The notes under the pieces are model-generated. The model had not been told where the DNA came from. It saw nothing but the letters and a program-made list of their open reading frames with translations, and made no database searches. DNA of 16,452 bases from Acanthaster planci (lineage: Eukaryota; Echinodermata; Asteroidea; Valvatida; Acanthasteridae): assembly GCF_001949145.1 (NCBI RefSeq), contig NW_019091583.1:4170-20621 (forward strand). Direction: 5' to 3'. Below, piece by piece: positions 9,698 through 16,452 of the stretch (within the stretch, counting starts at the first letter, position 1; each line of letters starts with the position of its first letter). Made by a program: the position numbers and the translations under genes.

Positions 9698-10297
9698 TCA
9701 TGGTGAAAATTCATTACAATGCCGGTGTAAGGGACGATGGTGGGCAGCGGGAAAACCATACGAAGATGCACATTTTTGGCCTCCTCTTGTCCCTCGATAC
9801 TTTAAAAGTCCATTTAACTCAAGAGTCTGCAGTAAAGAAGTCTGCACAGTGTAACTGTGAGAATTACGTAGATTGAAAAGTTGCTGTCTAGAAGAAGATC
9901 GAACATGATTTGTTCCATTTGCATTACCTTCCTGCTGATGAACCATCAATAACACACTTGACGAATTATGTTGGTTGATGGTGCGTGGTCCTGGGTTTTC
10001 CAAGACATCCATGCAAATTGTTAAGTCCATTGGGGGATCAGCCGTAGATATTACGAGGCATGTTTGTCCACGTTTGGTCCATTGACAAATTGGGACCTTA
10101 GAGTGATAATAACCGGGAAGTCTCCAGTGTCTCTGTGACCCCCCCCCCCGTCGTGCTGGCACATAGGGCAAATTATAGAAGATCATAAGATCGTTTCCTG
10201 TGATATCGTGTTGAAGTTGTCTCAAATGTAGAGCATTGCAAAGGACCATGAAACATAGAACTGTGACCATACCGCTATAAGTTATCCTCATGGCCAT
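9698..10297 (-). pseudogene. LINE N-terminal segment with hydrophobic start and 2A-like motif
   Basis: Open frame of 199 codons starting at ATG 10297-10295 and ending at TGA 9700-9698, in the same frame as the endonuclease remnant. Residues 10-23 (MVTVLCFMVLCNAL) are hydrophobic and could serve as a signal or anchor. Residues 46-60 are basic and Gly/Arg-rich (VPARRGGGSQRHW), partly encoded by a C10 tract near 10140-10149. DVLENPGP at residues 97-104 resembles the 2A consensus D-V/I-E-x-N-P-G-P except for Leu in place of Glu. The part after it is Asn/Ser/Gln-rich with no domain I recognise. 2A peptides near the N-terminus are known in APE-type LINEs of marine invertebrates. The frame may have been part of one long polyprotein. 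Confidence 0.6.
9986..10009 (-). other. 2A-like ribosome-skipping motif, variant
   Basis: The minus strand encodes D-V-L-E-N-P-G-P. NPGP and the aspartate five residues before NPGP's proline-ending core are kept; the normally conserved Glu after Asp-Val/Ile is Leu. Upstream residues are STADPPMDLTICM. In active 2A peptides the nascent chain separates between the last Gly and Pro. Whether this variant works is unknown. Confidence 0.55.
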
Positions 10298-10520
10298 GTC
10301 ACTCGATCATTCAATCCAGCGTCATAAAAACACGTAAAAAAGAACACTTCCAACATCCACCAAAACAACAAAATCCACACTTCAGAAACACTCAATAAAC
10401 GGGGATACCACAATTCGAAGATTAAGAAGTGATGGCTAAAAGCACACACAATAAAAACGGATTAAAAAATACGAAGTGGAAAGCAAACAAATTACATATG
10501 GCAGCTGAAAACAGTGCCCT
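10298..10520 (-). other. Likely LINE 5' UTR
   Basis: About 220 nt on the minus strand between the insertion boundary (AGGGCACTGTTTTCAGCTGC) and the first ATG. It has no counterpart in transposon copy I, so it belongs to the LINE. Its presence suggests the copy is not 5'-truncated, unlike most LINE copies. Confidence 0.5.
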
Positions 10521-11065
10521 CTCAATTTAGGAAAGGCTTTGTCATAAAACTGCTACAAATGTAGTTAAAGTTGTCTCGGTTGAAAAATTGATTTCATGCT
10601 CAAATATTTTCTGCATCTGATTCAGAGGTTTTTGGGGCAATTCAGACATGAACCAAAAGTGTTGCCTGCATGGCACTTTCATCGATCCTGTATGGCCAAA
10701 CAAAATGCTTTATCTTCGAAAATGATTTTGTGGTGCCTGCTAAATACAAGGTCAACTGCTGACCACATTTCCCAGGAATTTGAAGATTACTTGAGCTGCA
10801 GTCAAACCAAGGTTGAACTGAATACTTTTCGTTGTGGGAAACTAGGAAAATGACTCTTTCGGTCAACAAAGGCTTGGGGTTTGCGTGTAGCATGTGCATG
10901 TTTATACCGAGCAGATCGGATTACAGTGTTGGCGTTCTCTGTTATGCAGGGGTCAGGGTGTTTTGTGTTTGCAGTTATTAAGCTCTGTTCGTTTCTGTTT
11001 GACTCGATGTGCGCTGACATGCTACGCGTGATTACGTGTCGGCTAAAATTCTGACCTGTACTGGA

Positions 11066-12556
11066 GCTCTCATTTCAGCAACATAAGTCAGCAGGTGGAC
11101 TTCAGTCTTTTACTATCCAGGCTTGACTACCCAACACTATCTCACTATCTCTTGTCTCAGGTACATGAACCAGCAGGCGGATCTGGGCCTTGAACCATCC
11201 GCACTGGAGTGACCAATCCTTGCCTATAGTTGTAGCAACAAAAGCAGTCAGGTGAACTTTTAGCCTGAAATCATCCAGGCCTCAGTGCCCAGTCACAGCT
11301 CCAGTCTCAGTAACATGAACCAGCAGGTCAACTTTAGACTCTAACCATCCATGCTTGAATGACCTATCCTAGGTCTGTTCTCTGCAATAGGAACCAGGGG
11401 GTGGACTTGAGCCTCTGACCATTCAGGCTTGAGTGACCAGTAACAGCTCTAGTCTCAGCAACATGAAGCAGCTGGTCAACTATACCCTCTAACCATCCAG
11501 GCTTCTGTGAACTATCCAAGCTGTAGTCTCAGCAGCATGAACCAGCAGGTGGACTTTGTGAGCCTCAAACCATTCAGACTTGGGTGATCTATCCTAGCTC
11601 TTGTTGCAGCAACATGAACCAGCAGGACAACCAGGGCCTTTAACCATCCAGACTTGAGTTACCGGCAATCCTAGCTCTAGTCTCAACAACATGAACCAGC
11701 TCATGATCCTCAGCCTCTCAACATCCAGGCAGGAGTAACCAATCCCAGCTCTAGTCTCAGCAGCATCAGCCAGCAGGTAAACTTGAGCCTCAAACCATCA
11801 TGTTTGGAGTGACCAGTCCTAACTCTAGTCTCAGCAACATAAACGAGTAGGACAACCAGGGCCTCTAACCATCCAGGCTTGTGAGAGCAATCCTAGCTCT
11901 AATCGCAGCAACATGGCCAGCAGGTGAGCTTAAGCCATTATTCAGACTTCAGTGATCAATCCTACATGTAGCTTTGGTCTCAGCAACATGAACCAGCAAG
12001 TGGACTTGAACCTCTAACCATCCAGCTTCTGTGACCAATCCCAGCTCTAGTCTCCGCAACATGAACCAGCAAGTGATCTTGAGCCTCAAACAACCCAGGC
12101 TGGAGTGATCAATACTAGCTCTCGTCTCAGGTACTTGAACCAGCAGGTGGAGTTGGGCCTCAAACCATCCACACTGGAGGCCAATCTTAGCCTATAGGCT
12201 TAGCAGCTTAAGCAATCAGGTGAACTTTTAGCCTTAAATCATCCAGGCTTCAATGCCAGATCCTAGCTCTAGTCTGAGTAACATGAACCATCAGGTCAAC
12301 TTTATCCTCTAACCGGCCAGGCTTGTATGATCTATCCCAGGTCTATTCTCTGCAACAGGAACCAGCAGGTGGACTTGAGCCTCTGACTATTCAGGTTTGA
12401 CTGACCAGTTAAAGCTATAGTCTCAGCAACAGGAACCAGCAGGCGGGCTTGAGCCTCAAACCATCCAGGCCAGAGTGACCAATCATATGTCTAGTCTCAG
12501 CAACATGAATCAGTAGATCAACTATACCCTCTAACCATCCAGGCTGTGAACTATAT
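11066..12556. repeat. 74-bp minisatellite, array 2 middle part, with higher-order order
   Basis: About 20 units. Rare unit variants recur at a fixed distance: GTACATGAACCAGCAGGCGG at 11161 and GTACTTGAACCAGCAGGTGG at 12131; a CCTATAG variant followed by TCAGGTGAACTTTTAGCC at 11223 and 12191; AGGTCT(G/A)TTCTCTGCAA at 11371 and 12339. The spacings are 968-970 bp, or 13 units. This indicates block duplication of about 13 units and not only single-unit slippage. Confidence 0.85.
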
Positions 12557-12930
12557 GGGGAGTCAGGTTGGCAGGGTAGTTCTTTCCTCGCCTTCAACCT
12601 CTGTGGTCCTGAGTTCGAATCCCGGCCCGGTCCACATGTGGATTGGGTTTTCAGTCCCTACCTGACTCCGTGGGGTTTACCCAGAATATTCCTCTGGGGT
12701 TTTCCTCCCACCTCTTAAACTGTAACTGCTTCTTACTGTCTCCCCTTTACTGATGTTGGTGAATGTGGGTCATTTGGCGGCTGCCTGAGGCGCCCTTGTA
12801 CATGTATGCCATCGGTTCAACCATGTTTAAATGTATTCATTGTTCCACGCTTAATGTCTTCATTGTACAGCTCATTTGAACATATCCATATGAAATTTGC
12901 GCTTTATGAATGAATAAATTGTTATTATAT
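12557..12930 (+). mobile_element. tRNA-derived SINE inserted in the minisatellite
   Basis: The head resembles a tRNA with an internal pol III promoter: A-box-like TGGCAGGGTAGT at 12569-12580 and a canonical B box GAGTTCGAATCCCGG at 12611-12625. A central C/T-rich block, near 12655-12725 (CTGACTCCGTGGGGTTTACC, then GGGGTTTTCCTCCCACCTCT), looks like the conserved core found in many invertebrate tRNA SINEs. The tail is A/T-rich and ends AATAAATTGTTATTAT. The flanks GTGAACTAT and ATCCAAGCTC rejoin to the array variant GTGAACTATCCAAGCT found intact at 11507 and 13224. The target duplication is short, about 3-5 bp. The acceptor stem is not paired, so this is not a tRNA gene. Confidence 0.85.
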
Positions 12931-13543
12931 CCAAGCTCTAGTCTCAGTGGCATGAACCAGCAGGTGGACTTGTGAGCCTCAAACCATTCAGACTTGAGTG
13001 ATCAATCCTAGCTCTAGTCTCAGCAGCATGAACCAGCAGGTCAACTATACCCTCCAACCATTCAGGCTTGAGTGACCAGTAACAGCTCTAGTCTCAGCAA
13101 CAGGAGCCAGTAGGTGAACCTCAGCCTCAAACCATCCAGGCTGTAGTGACCAATCCTAGCTAGCTCTAGTCTCAGTAACATGAACCAGCGGGTCAACTCT
13201 ACCCTCTAACCATCCAGGCTTCAGTGAACTATCCAAGCTCTAGTCTCAGCAGCATGAATCAGCAGATGGACTTTGTGAGCCTCAAACCATTCAGACTTGA
13301 GTGATCAATCCTAGCTCTAGTCGCAGCAATATGAACCAGCAGGACAACCAGGGCCTCCAACCATCCAGGCTTGAGAAGAGCAATCCTAGCTTTAGTCTCA
13401 GTAACATGAACCAGCAGGTGGACTTGGAGCCTCTAACCATCTGGGCTTGAGTGATCAATCCTAGCTCTGATCTCAGCAACATGAACCAGCAGGTGGACTT
13501 GAACCTCAAACCATATCCATGCTGGACTGAGCAATCGTAGAGC
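12931..13543. repeat. 74-bp minisatellite, array 2 right part
   Basis: About eight units. The segment 13190-13370 repeats the same ordered variants as 11470-11650 (CAACT.TACCCTC, then GTGAACTATCCAAGC, then GACTTTGTGAGCCTC, then GACAACCAGGGCC), which again shows block duplication. The 121-codon minus frame at 13291-13656 runs through these units by chance. The last recognisable unit fades after GAGCAATCGTAGAGC. Confidence 0.85.
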
Positions 13544-13687
13544 AATTTCATGCTGATTGTCACACACTGCAAGTTTGACTTGAAAAATACCTCTGGTAAA
13601 TTTGCAACTACATGCATGAGCCACACCTTCACCATGTGCCTTATTTCAGGTGTCATTTACAAAAAGAGAAATGATTGCATCAAATTA
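13544..13687. other. Unique flank right of the array
   Basis: About 140 bp of unassigned sequence between the array end and the MITE. It does not match the spacer at 5201-5452, so the two arrays end in different flanking DNA. It ends in TA (13686-13687), the MITE target. Confidence 0.5.
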
Positions 13688-13985
13688 CAGGCATTTGCAA
13701 AAGTTTAGGACCACTGTACAAAATGCATTAACCCTCCTATGCTGAAGTCACTCTCTGGGTCATTTGGTAAACACCTCAAAGAAGCACAGCTGTGTTGTGT
13801 TGTCCACTGCACCAACATGCAAGAGAGTGACCTTGGGCACTTGTGTATATTTGTGCTGTAAAACCAAAGGAGGGTTAATCTAAAAGAAAACCTAAAATCC
13901 GTCAATGAGACATGCAGGCCCAATGACATGCAAATACATATAGCATTCAAATCCAGGGGTGGTCTTAAACTTTTGCAAATGACTG
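13688..13985. mobile_element. Complete Tc1/mariner-like MITE, copy 2
   Basis: 298 bp flanked by TA on both sides (13686-13687 and 13986-13987). The left TIR is CAGGCATTTGCAAAAGTTTA; the right TIR on the minus strand is CAGTCATTTGCAAAAGTTTA, both continuing into GGACCAC or AGACCAC. A second inner inverted pair, TTAACCCTCCT at 13729-13739 and AGGAGGGTTAA at 13869-13879, encloses the central block. No open frame for a transposase. The 81-codon minus frame at 13705-13950 is incidental. Confidence 0.85.
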
Positions 13986-14028
13986 TACATGAGATTTTGC
14001 AACATTTATCAGGCCCTGTTCCTTTCAG

Positions 14029-14089
14029 TTCTGCGTTTACAGTGGTCTACCCTCTTGGAGAATCTGTTTACTTTGTGAAGATGTGTGGA
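14029..14089 (+). CDS. Possible upstream coding exon (weak)
   Basis: A pyrimidine-rich stretch and acceptor (CCCTGTTCCTTTCAG, AG at 14027-14028) precede an open stretch reading SAFTVVYPLGESVYFVKMCG. A possible donor GTAAAT begins at 14090 directly after a whole codon. This fits the phase of the exon at 14190, and the intron between would be 100 bp. However, the open frame also continues past the donor to a stop at 14147-14149, and the acceptor lies only about 40 bp from the MITE end. I see no family signature. Confidence 0.22.
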
Positions 14090-14189
14090 GTAAATCATGA
14101 TGGGTTATTTCACAAACCATGTGTAAACTGTAGGTTTGATGTATTGTGACTGAGGTTTTTGTATTTATTCCTTTGTGTTGTTTTCACAG

Positions 14190-14283
14190 GCAAAGGTGTC
14201 AGAAGAAACCTTTTTTGAAAATCAGCCAATTTCAAAAATAAGAGATCCAGAGTTTATTCAGGCCATTTCTCAGCCAGAGGGAG
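14190..14283 (+). CDS. Internal coding exon of an unidentified host gene
   Basis: Acceptor: a T-rich tract ending TGTTGTTTTCACAG (AG 14188-14189). Donor: GAG|GTACAA (GT 14284-14285). Of the three frames only the first is open across the exon; the other two hit stops. It reads AKVSEETFFENQPISKIRDP followed by EFIQAISQPEG plus one base of the next codon (94 nt). The residue mix, charged with few low-complexity runs, looks like real protein, unlike the surrounding repeats. The leftover base joins in frame with the exon at 15655. I do not recognise the protein family. An alternative is a chance open stretch with fortuitous splice sites, but two matching splice signals in phase make this less likely. 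Confidence 0.6.
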
Positions 14284-14976
14284 GTACAATCTACCCCCCC
14301 ATTTTGAACTCCGCTATTCTCCGCCCAACTTTTTAAATAACTTGACATTTACACAAAATAGTCATGATCAATACAGATGTGAAATTTTGACCAATCTGTG
14401 GTTTTGATGTTATGGTCATTTAAAGTTCAAGCCCGCATGTTCTTGTATATTGGCTTTGGTATTGTGCACATCAGTGGGAAAAAGTAAACATTTTTGGCTG
14501 AGCTGTCTTGCAAACATAGACATAGCGTGGCATGCATGTGATTTTTAAAAAGTTGGTGTCAAAACTGAAAGACATCGCTGGAAAACCTCCTGAAGGCTTG
14601 ATGGAGGAAAAGAATTGTGCTGCCACGATAATAAAAATTAAGGGGGCGGATCCTACCTCCCCCATCAGGGCCGTTTTGGGGTTCAAATATATCAGTCTGT
14701 CACAGTTGAATCTTAGTAATAGGAGCAATAAACCCAACCCTTGTTCTTTATTCTTATCAGTGCTGTTCATACTCAGCATGAGGTTGGACCGTCGTAGGCT
14801 AATAACTGAATGGTCACTGAAGCTTGCCATGCAAAATTAACAGAAGCATTTTTGTTGAAGAATAAAGCTCTTCCTTAATCTTGTAGATTGGTTTTCTCAA
14901 TCTAATGGAGTGGATATTTTGCTGTCGCTGGCTAATGTAACTAAATGATTTTTTGCCGCGCACATGGACAGTAATT

Positions 14977-15002
14977 GGGGTTTTTTTGGGGGGGTGGGGG
15001 GG
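14977..15002 (+). other. G-run tract, possible quadruplex
   Basis: Runs of 4, 7 and 7 G separated by T7 and a single T. With the long runs able to supply two G-tracts each, a four-tract quadruplex is conceivable on the plus strand. No function is implied. Confidence 0.35.
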
Positions 15003-15034
15003 ACAAATCTCAGTCTGGTTCTGTGCCAACTGTT

Positions 15035-15380
15035 TTACAATTTCGGACTTAGTTTCCCATAAAAAAATTCCTCCAGCGCCATGAATCAGAAAAAGAAAAT
15101 GAATGAATCTGGAATTAAATACTGGAGTCAATTTTAAAATAATAAAATAGTTCTTCATTTTTCAATTTTGGACTTAGTTTCCCATAAAAATACTCCTCCA
15201 GAGCTATGAAACAGTAAAAGAAAGTAAATTACTCTGTAATTAAATACTGGAATTATTTTTAAACTAATAAAAAAAATCAATTTTGGACCAAATTTCCCAT
15301 AAAAAATTCATACAGAGCCATGATTCAGAAAAAGAAATCTAATTTCTCTGTAATTAAATACCGGAGTCAATTTTAAAAGC
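15035..15380. repeat. Three tandem copies of a 115-125 bp A/T-rich repeat
   Basis: Copies start near 15035, 15161 and 15277. Each runs in the order GGACTTAGTTTCCCATAAAA (GGACCAAATTTCCCATAAAA in copy 3), CCTCCAGAGC.ATGA, CAGAAAAAGAAA, CTGTAATTAAATACTGGAGT and AATTTTAAA. The GGACTT/GGACCA anchors are 125 and 115 bp apart. The 114-codon minus frame at 14814-15158 overlaps the first copy and is not conserved in the others. Confidence 0.85.
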
Positions 15381-15455
15381 AGGTTGGGATCGAACCTAGT
15401 TGGGAGCATAACTTGTGATTTTTAGATGTGCGCATTATTGACTAAGGCACCAAAC
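15381..15455 (-). mobile_element. tRNA-like SINE head fragment (tentative)
   Basis: On the minus strand a canonical B box, GGTTCGATCCC (15396-15386), follows at suitable distance a decayed A-box-like stretch, CCTTAGTCAATAATGCGC (about 15448-15431). Length and spacing fit a tRNA-derived head, but stems are poorly paired so it is not a functional tRNA. It directly abuts the triplicated body at 15035-15380, so on the minus strand the order is tRNA-like head then three body copies. Confidence 0.4.
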
Positions 15456-15654
15456 ATATATTGAATCTCTGGGGAATAACCTGCACAGCCTTACTCATGC
15501 ATATGCATCAACGAGGGCGCTGTCTACATGTACTCATACACCTGCAGTTGGCTAAATACCATTTAGTTAAATATGCTGGCGACAGCTAAATATCCTCTGT
15601 CTAATGTAGTAGAATGGCCTGAAAATAACTTTTGCTTTTTTCTTTTCTATCTAG

Positions 15655-15683
15655 GCACAAAAACAACAATGAGGTCGGGTTGA
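15655..15683 (+). CDS. Terminal coding portion of the unidentified host gene
   Basis: Begins right after CTATCTAG (AG 15653-15654), one of the strongest acceptors in the window. The last base of the exon at 14190-14283 plus the first two bases here make a Gly codon, then TKTTMRSG and TGA at 15681-15683. The predicted C-terminus is therefore QPEGGTKTTMRSG. The phase match is independent support for both exons. The protein remains unidentified. Confidence 0.5.
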
Positions 15684-16030
15684 CGCCTGTCCACCGTGGT
15701 GTTTGGCTGGGCTTCCCTTCTCCAATGTAGCCAGCGCAAACAGGGTGCTACCAAGCTCAAAGATTAGATTTGTAAACAAAAGTGTAGAAATTATCTTGAG
15801 ATGGTAAAGATGGTGCTAGGTTGACTGTTTTATTTGGAACAATTTAGGCTTTTTGTTTGAAACAGGGAATATAAGTTTTTAGTTGAAGATGCATTTTTTG
15901 GCCAAAAAACTAGATTGTATGGACACCTAACACGGGTTTACATGTATTTTTGCCTCTTGAAAAAGAAAGTTAAGTGACACTTTCCAAATGGCATAGCTCA
16001 GCAAATAAAAAACCTTCATCCAAACATCCA
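15684..16030 (+). other. Probable 3' UTR with poly(A) signal
   Basis: Follows the stop codon without another splice acceptor of note. A canonical AATAAA lies at 16004-16009; cleavage might occur a few tens of bases later. No clear GU-rich downstream element is seen, so the end is approximate. Confidence 0.4.
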
Positions 16031-16452
16031 TTGAAATCTTAAATTCTTGAAAAACTGGAAAAATTAGTTCATATCTTACTGGTTTCTAAACTGCTTTCCA
16101 TTTGTTTTCTGAACTTTCAAAATTGTATGCATAATTTTTGTCAAAGTGTATGAATTTCTTCAAAATAATTATAAGCAGTTTCTGTATTGCCCATCATATT
16201 CCTGGAAAGTTTTAGCAAGATAGAATACGATGCTATAATGTTAGAATAAGATGCTATAAAGTTTTCTCCAAATTAAAAACCTCAGAGGGCCTTACATTTC
16301 AATATACATTGTAAGTAGAATCTTTCATCTGACTTAGTAACATGCACATCATATTGAATGAATATTTTTGAAGAAGTTTAAGTACAGAAAAGTTTGCAAA
16401 TATATTTTTTACCTACATCGTACTGAAACACAGGCAAGGTCTGAATGCATGT
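16031..16452. other. A/T-rich flank, nothing identified
   Basis: A/T-rich sequence with one short direct repeat (TAGAATACGATGCTATAATG and TAGAATAAGATGCTATAAAG near 16221-16261). I see no gene, RNA or mobile-element end. Confidence 0.5.

Larger units (their letters stand above)
7963..10520 (-). mobile_element. Decayed CR1/jockey-type LINE inserted in transposon copy II
   Basis: The element reads on the minus strand, from a 5' end near 10520 to a 3' end near 7963. Boundaries come from the uninterrupted paralogue: copy I has TTTTCTCTAATTTAGG near 3206-3221, while here TTTCTCGAA (7957-7965) and CCTCTCAATTTAGG (10518-10531) flank the insert, suggesting a short target duplication around TCTC plus a few bases. 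Order on the minus strand: 5' UTR of about 220 nt, N-terminal open frame with a 2A-like motif, start of an AP-like endonuclease, a deletion, reverse transcriptase with catalytic YVDD, RT C-terminus, 3' UTR. In-frame stops and frameshifts show it is dead. Confidence 0.85.
6619..11063. mobile_element. 1.9-kb TA-target DNA transposon, copy II, split by a LINE
   Basis: The left end CAGTACAGGTCAGAATTTTA starts at 6619 and the right end finishes at 11063 with TAAAATTCTGACCTGTACTG. The left flank is TA (6617-6618) and the right flank GA (11064-11065), which I read as a mutated TA. The flanks join as CCAATCC-TA-GCTCT, a normal minisatellite sequence. Without the LINE (about 7963-10520) the length is near 1887 bp, against 1899 bp for copy I. 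The match to copy I runs across the whole element, including 7021-7140 against 2265-2380 and 10540-10900 against 3217-3560. Confidence 0.8.
14284..15654 (+). other. Probable intron of 1.37 kb
   Basis: Bounded by GTACAA at the 5' end and a strong polypyrimidine acceptor TTGCTTTTTTCTTTTCTATC followed by TAG at the 3' end. It holds a G-rich tract near 14977-15002, three tandem 115-125 bp repeats (15035-15380) and a tRNA-like block. Two overlapping open frames on opposite strands (14471-14830 minus, 14532-14840 plus) show no motif and I treat them as chance. Otherwise 14290-14970 holds nothing I can identify. Confidence 0.55.

Noticed and set aside
12557-12640. Functional tRNA gene
   Set aside because: The B box is canonical, but the 5' end GGGGAGT has no complementary 3' acceptor strand and the sequence continues into a SINE body and tail.
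13291-13656. 121-codon minus-strand open frame with repeated peptide (CWFMLLR...)
   Set aside because: It is the 74-bp minisatellite read by chance; 74 is not divisible by three and the frame is lost in neighbouring units.
1-13985. Composite transposon bounded by the two MITE copies
   Set aside because: Target duplications of only TA and the mixed orientation of copy 1 give no evidence that the 13-kb interval ever moved as a unit.
14471-14840. Overlapping 119-codon minus and 102-codon plus frames
   Set aside because: The two frames share the same DNA on opposite strands, show no motif, and sit in a probable intron; the length is reachable by chance.

Overview
The window looks like nuclear DNA of a marine or aquatic invertebrate animal. 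The signs are spliceosomal-type splice sites, a tRNA-derived SINE, a CR1/jockey-type LINE with a 2A-like peptide motif, TA-target DNA transposons and MITEs, and TGTACA-rich palindromes. An echinoderm, amphioxus, hemichordate or mollusc would fit, but I cannot choose between them. There are no bacterial operons, no rRNA and no intact long gene. Most long open frames here are chance frames inside repeats.

Layout. Positions 1-513 hold part of a Tc1/mariner-like MITE. Positions 664-1460 are a dispersed 'arm' repeat containing a hAT-like MITE. A minisatellite with a unit of about 74 bp follows (1461-1844 and 3746-5200). It is split by a 1.9-kb non-autonomous DNA transposon (1845-3743) with TIRs and a TA target duplication. 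After a spacer, the pattern repeats: arm copy II (5453-6274), array (6275-6618), second copy of the 1.9-kb transposon (6619-11063), then more array (11066-12556 and 12931-13543). Transposon copy II is itself split by a decayed LINE on the minus strand (about 7963-10520). The second array shows a higher-order period of about 969 bp (13 units) and is broken by a SINE (12557-12930). A complete 298-bp MITE sits at 13688-13985.

The right end is the only part that looks like a host gene. An internal coding exon (14190-14283, + strand) has good splice sites. It joins in frame across a 1.37-kb intron to a terminal exon at 15655 that ends in a stop at 15681-15683, followed by a 3' UTR. I do not recognise the protein. 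The repeat complex would then lie in an upstream intron or in the 5' flank of this gene.

History that can be read from the sequence. The arm plus array is present twice. The 1.9-kb transposon entered each array separately, because the insertion points fall at different positions in the 74-bp unit. Transposon copy I and intact array units preserve the empty sites for the LINE and the SINE, so insertion order and boundaries can be inferred. I found no new defence, toxin or metabolic system. The most unusual items are the LINE with a 2A-like motif behind a hydrophobic N-terminus, the higher-order minisatellite hit repeatedly by transposons, the uncharacterised 1.9-kb element with a promoter-like block, and a tRNA-like head next to a triplicated 115-125 bp body.
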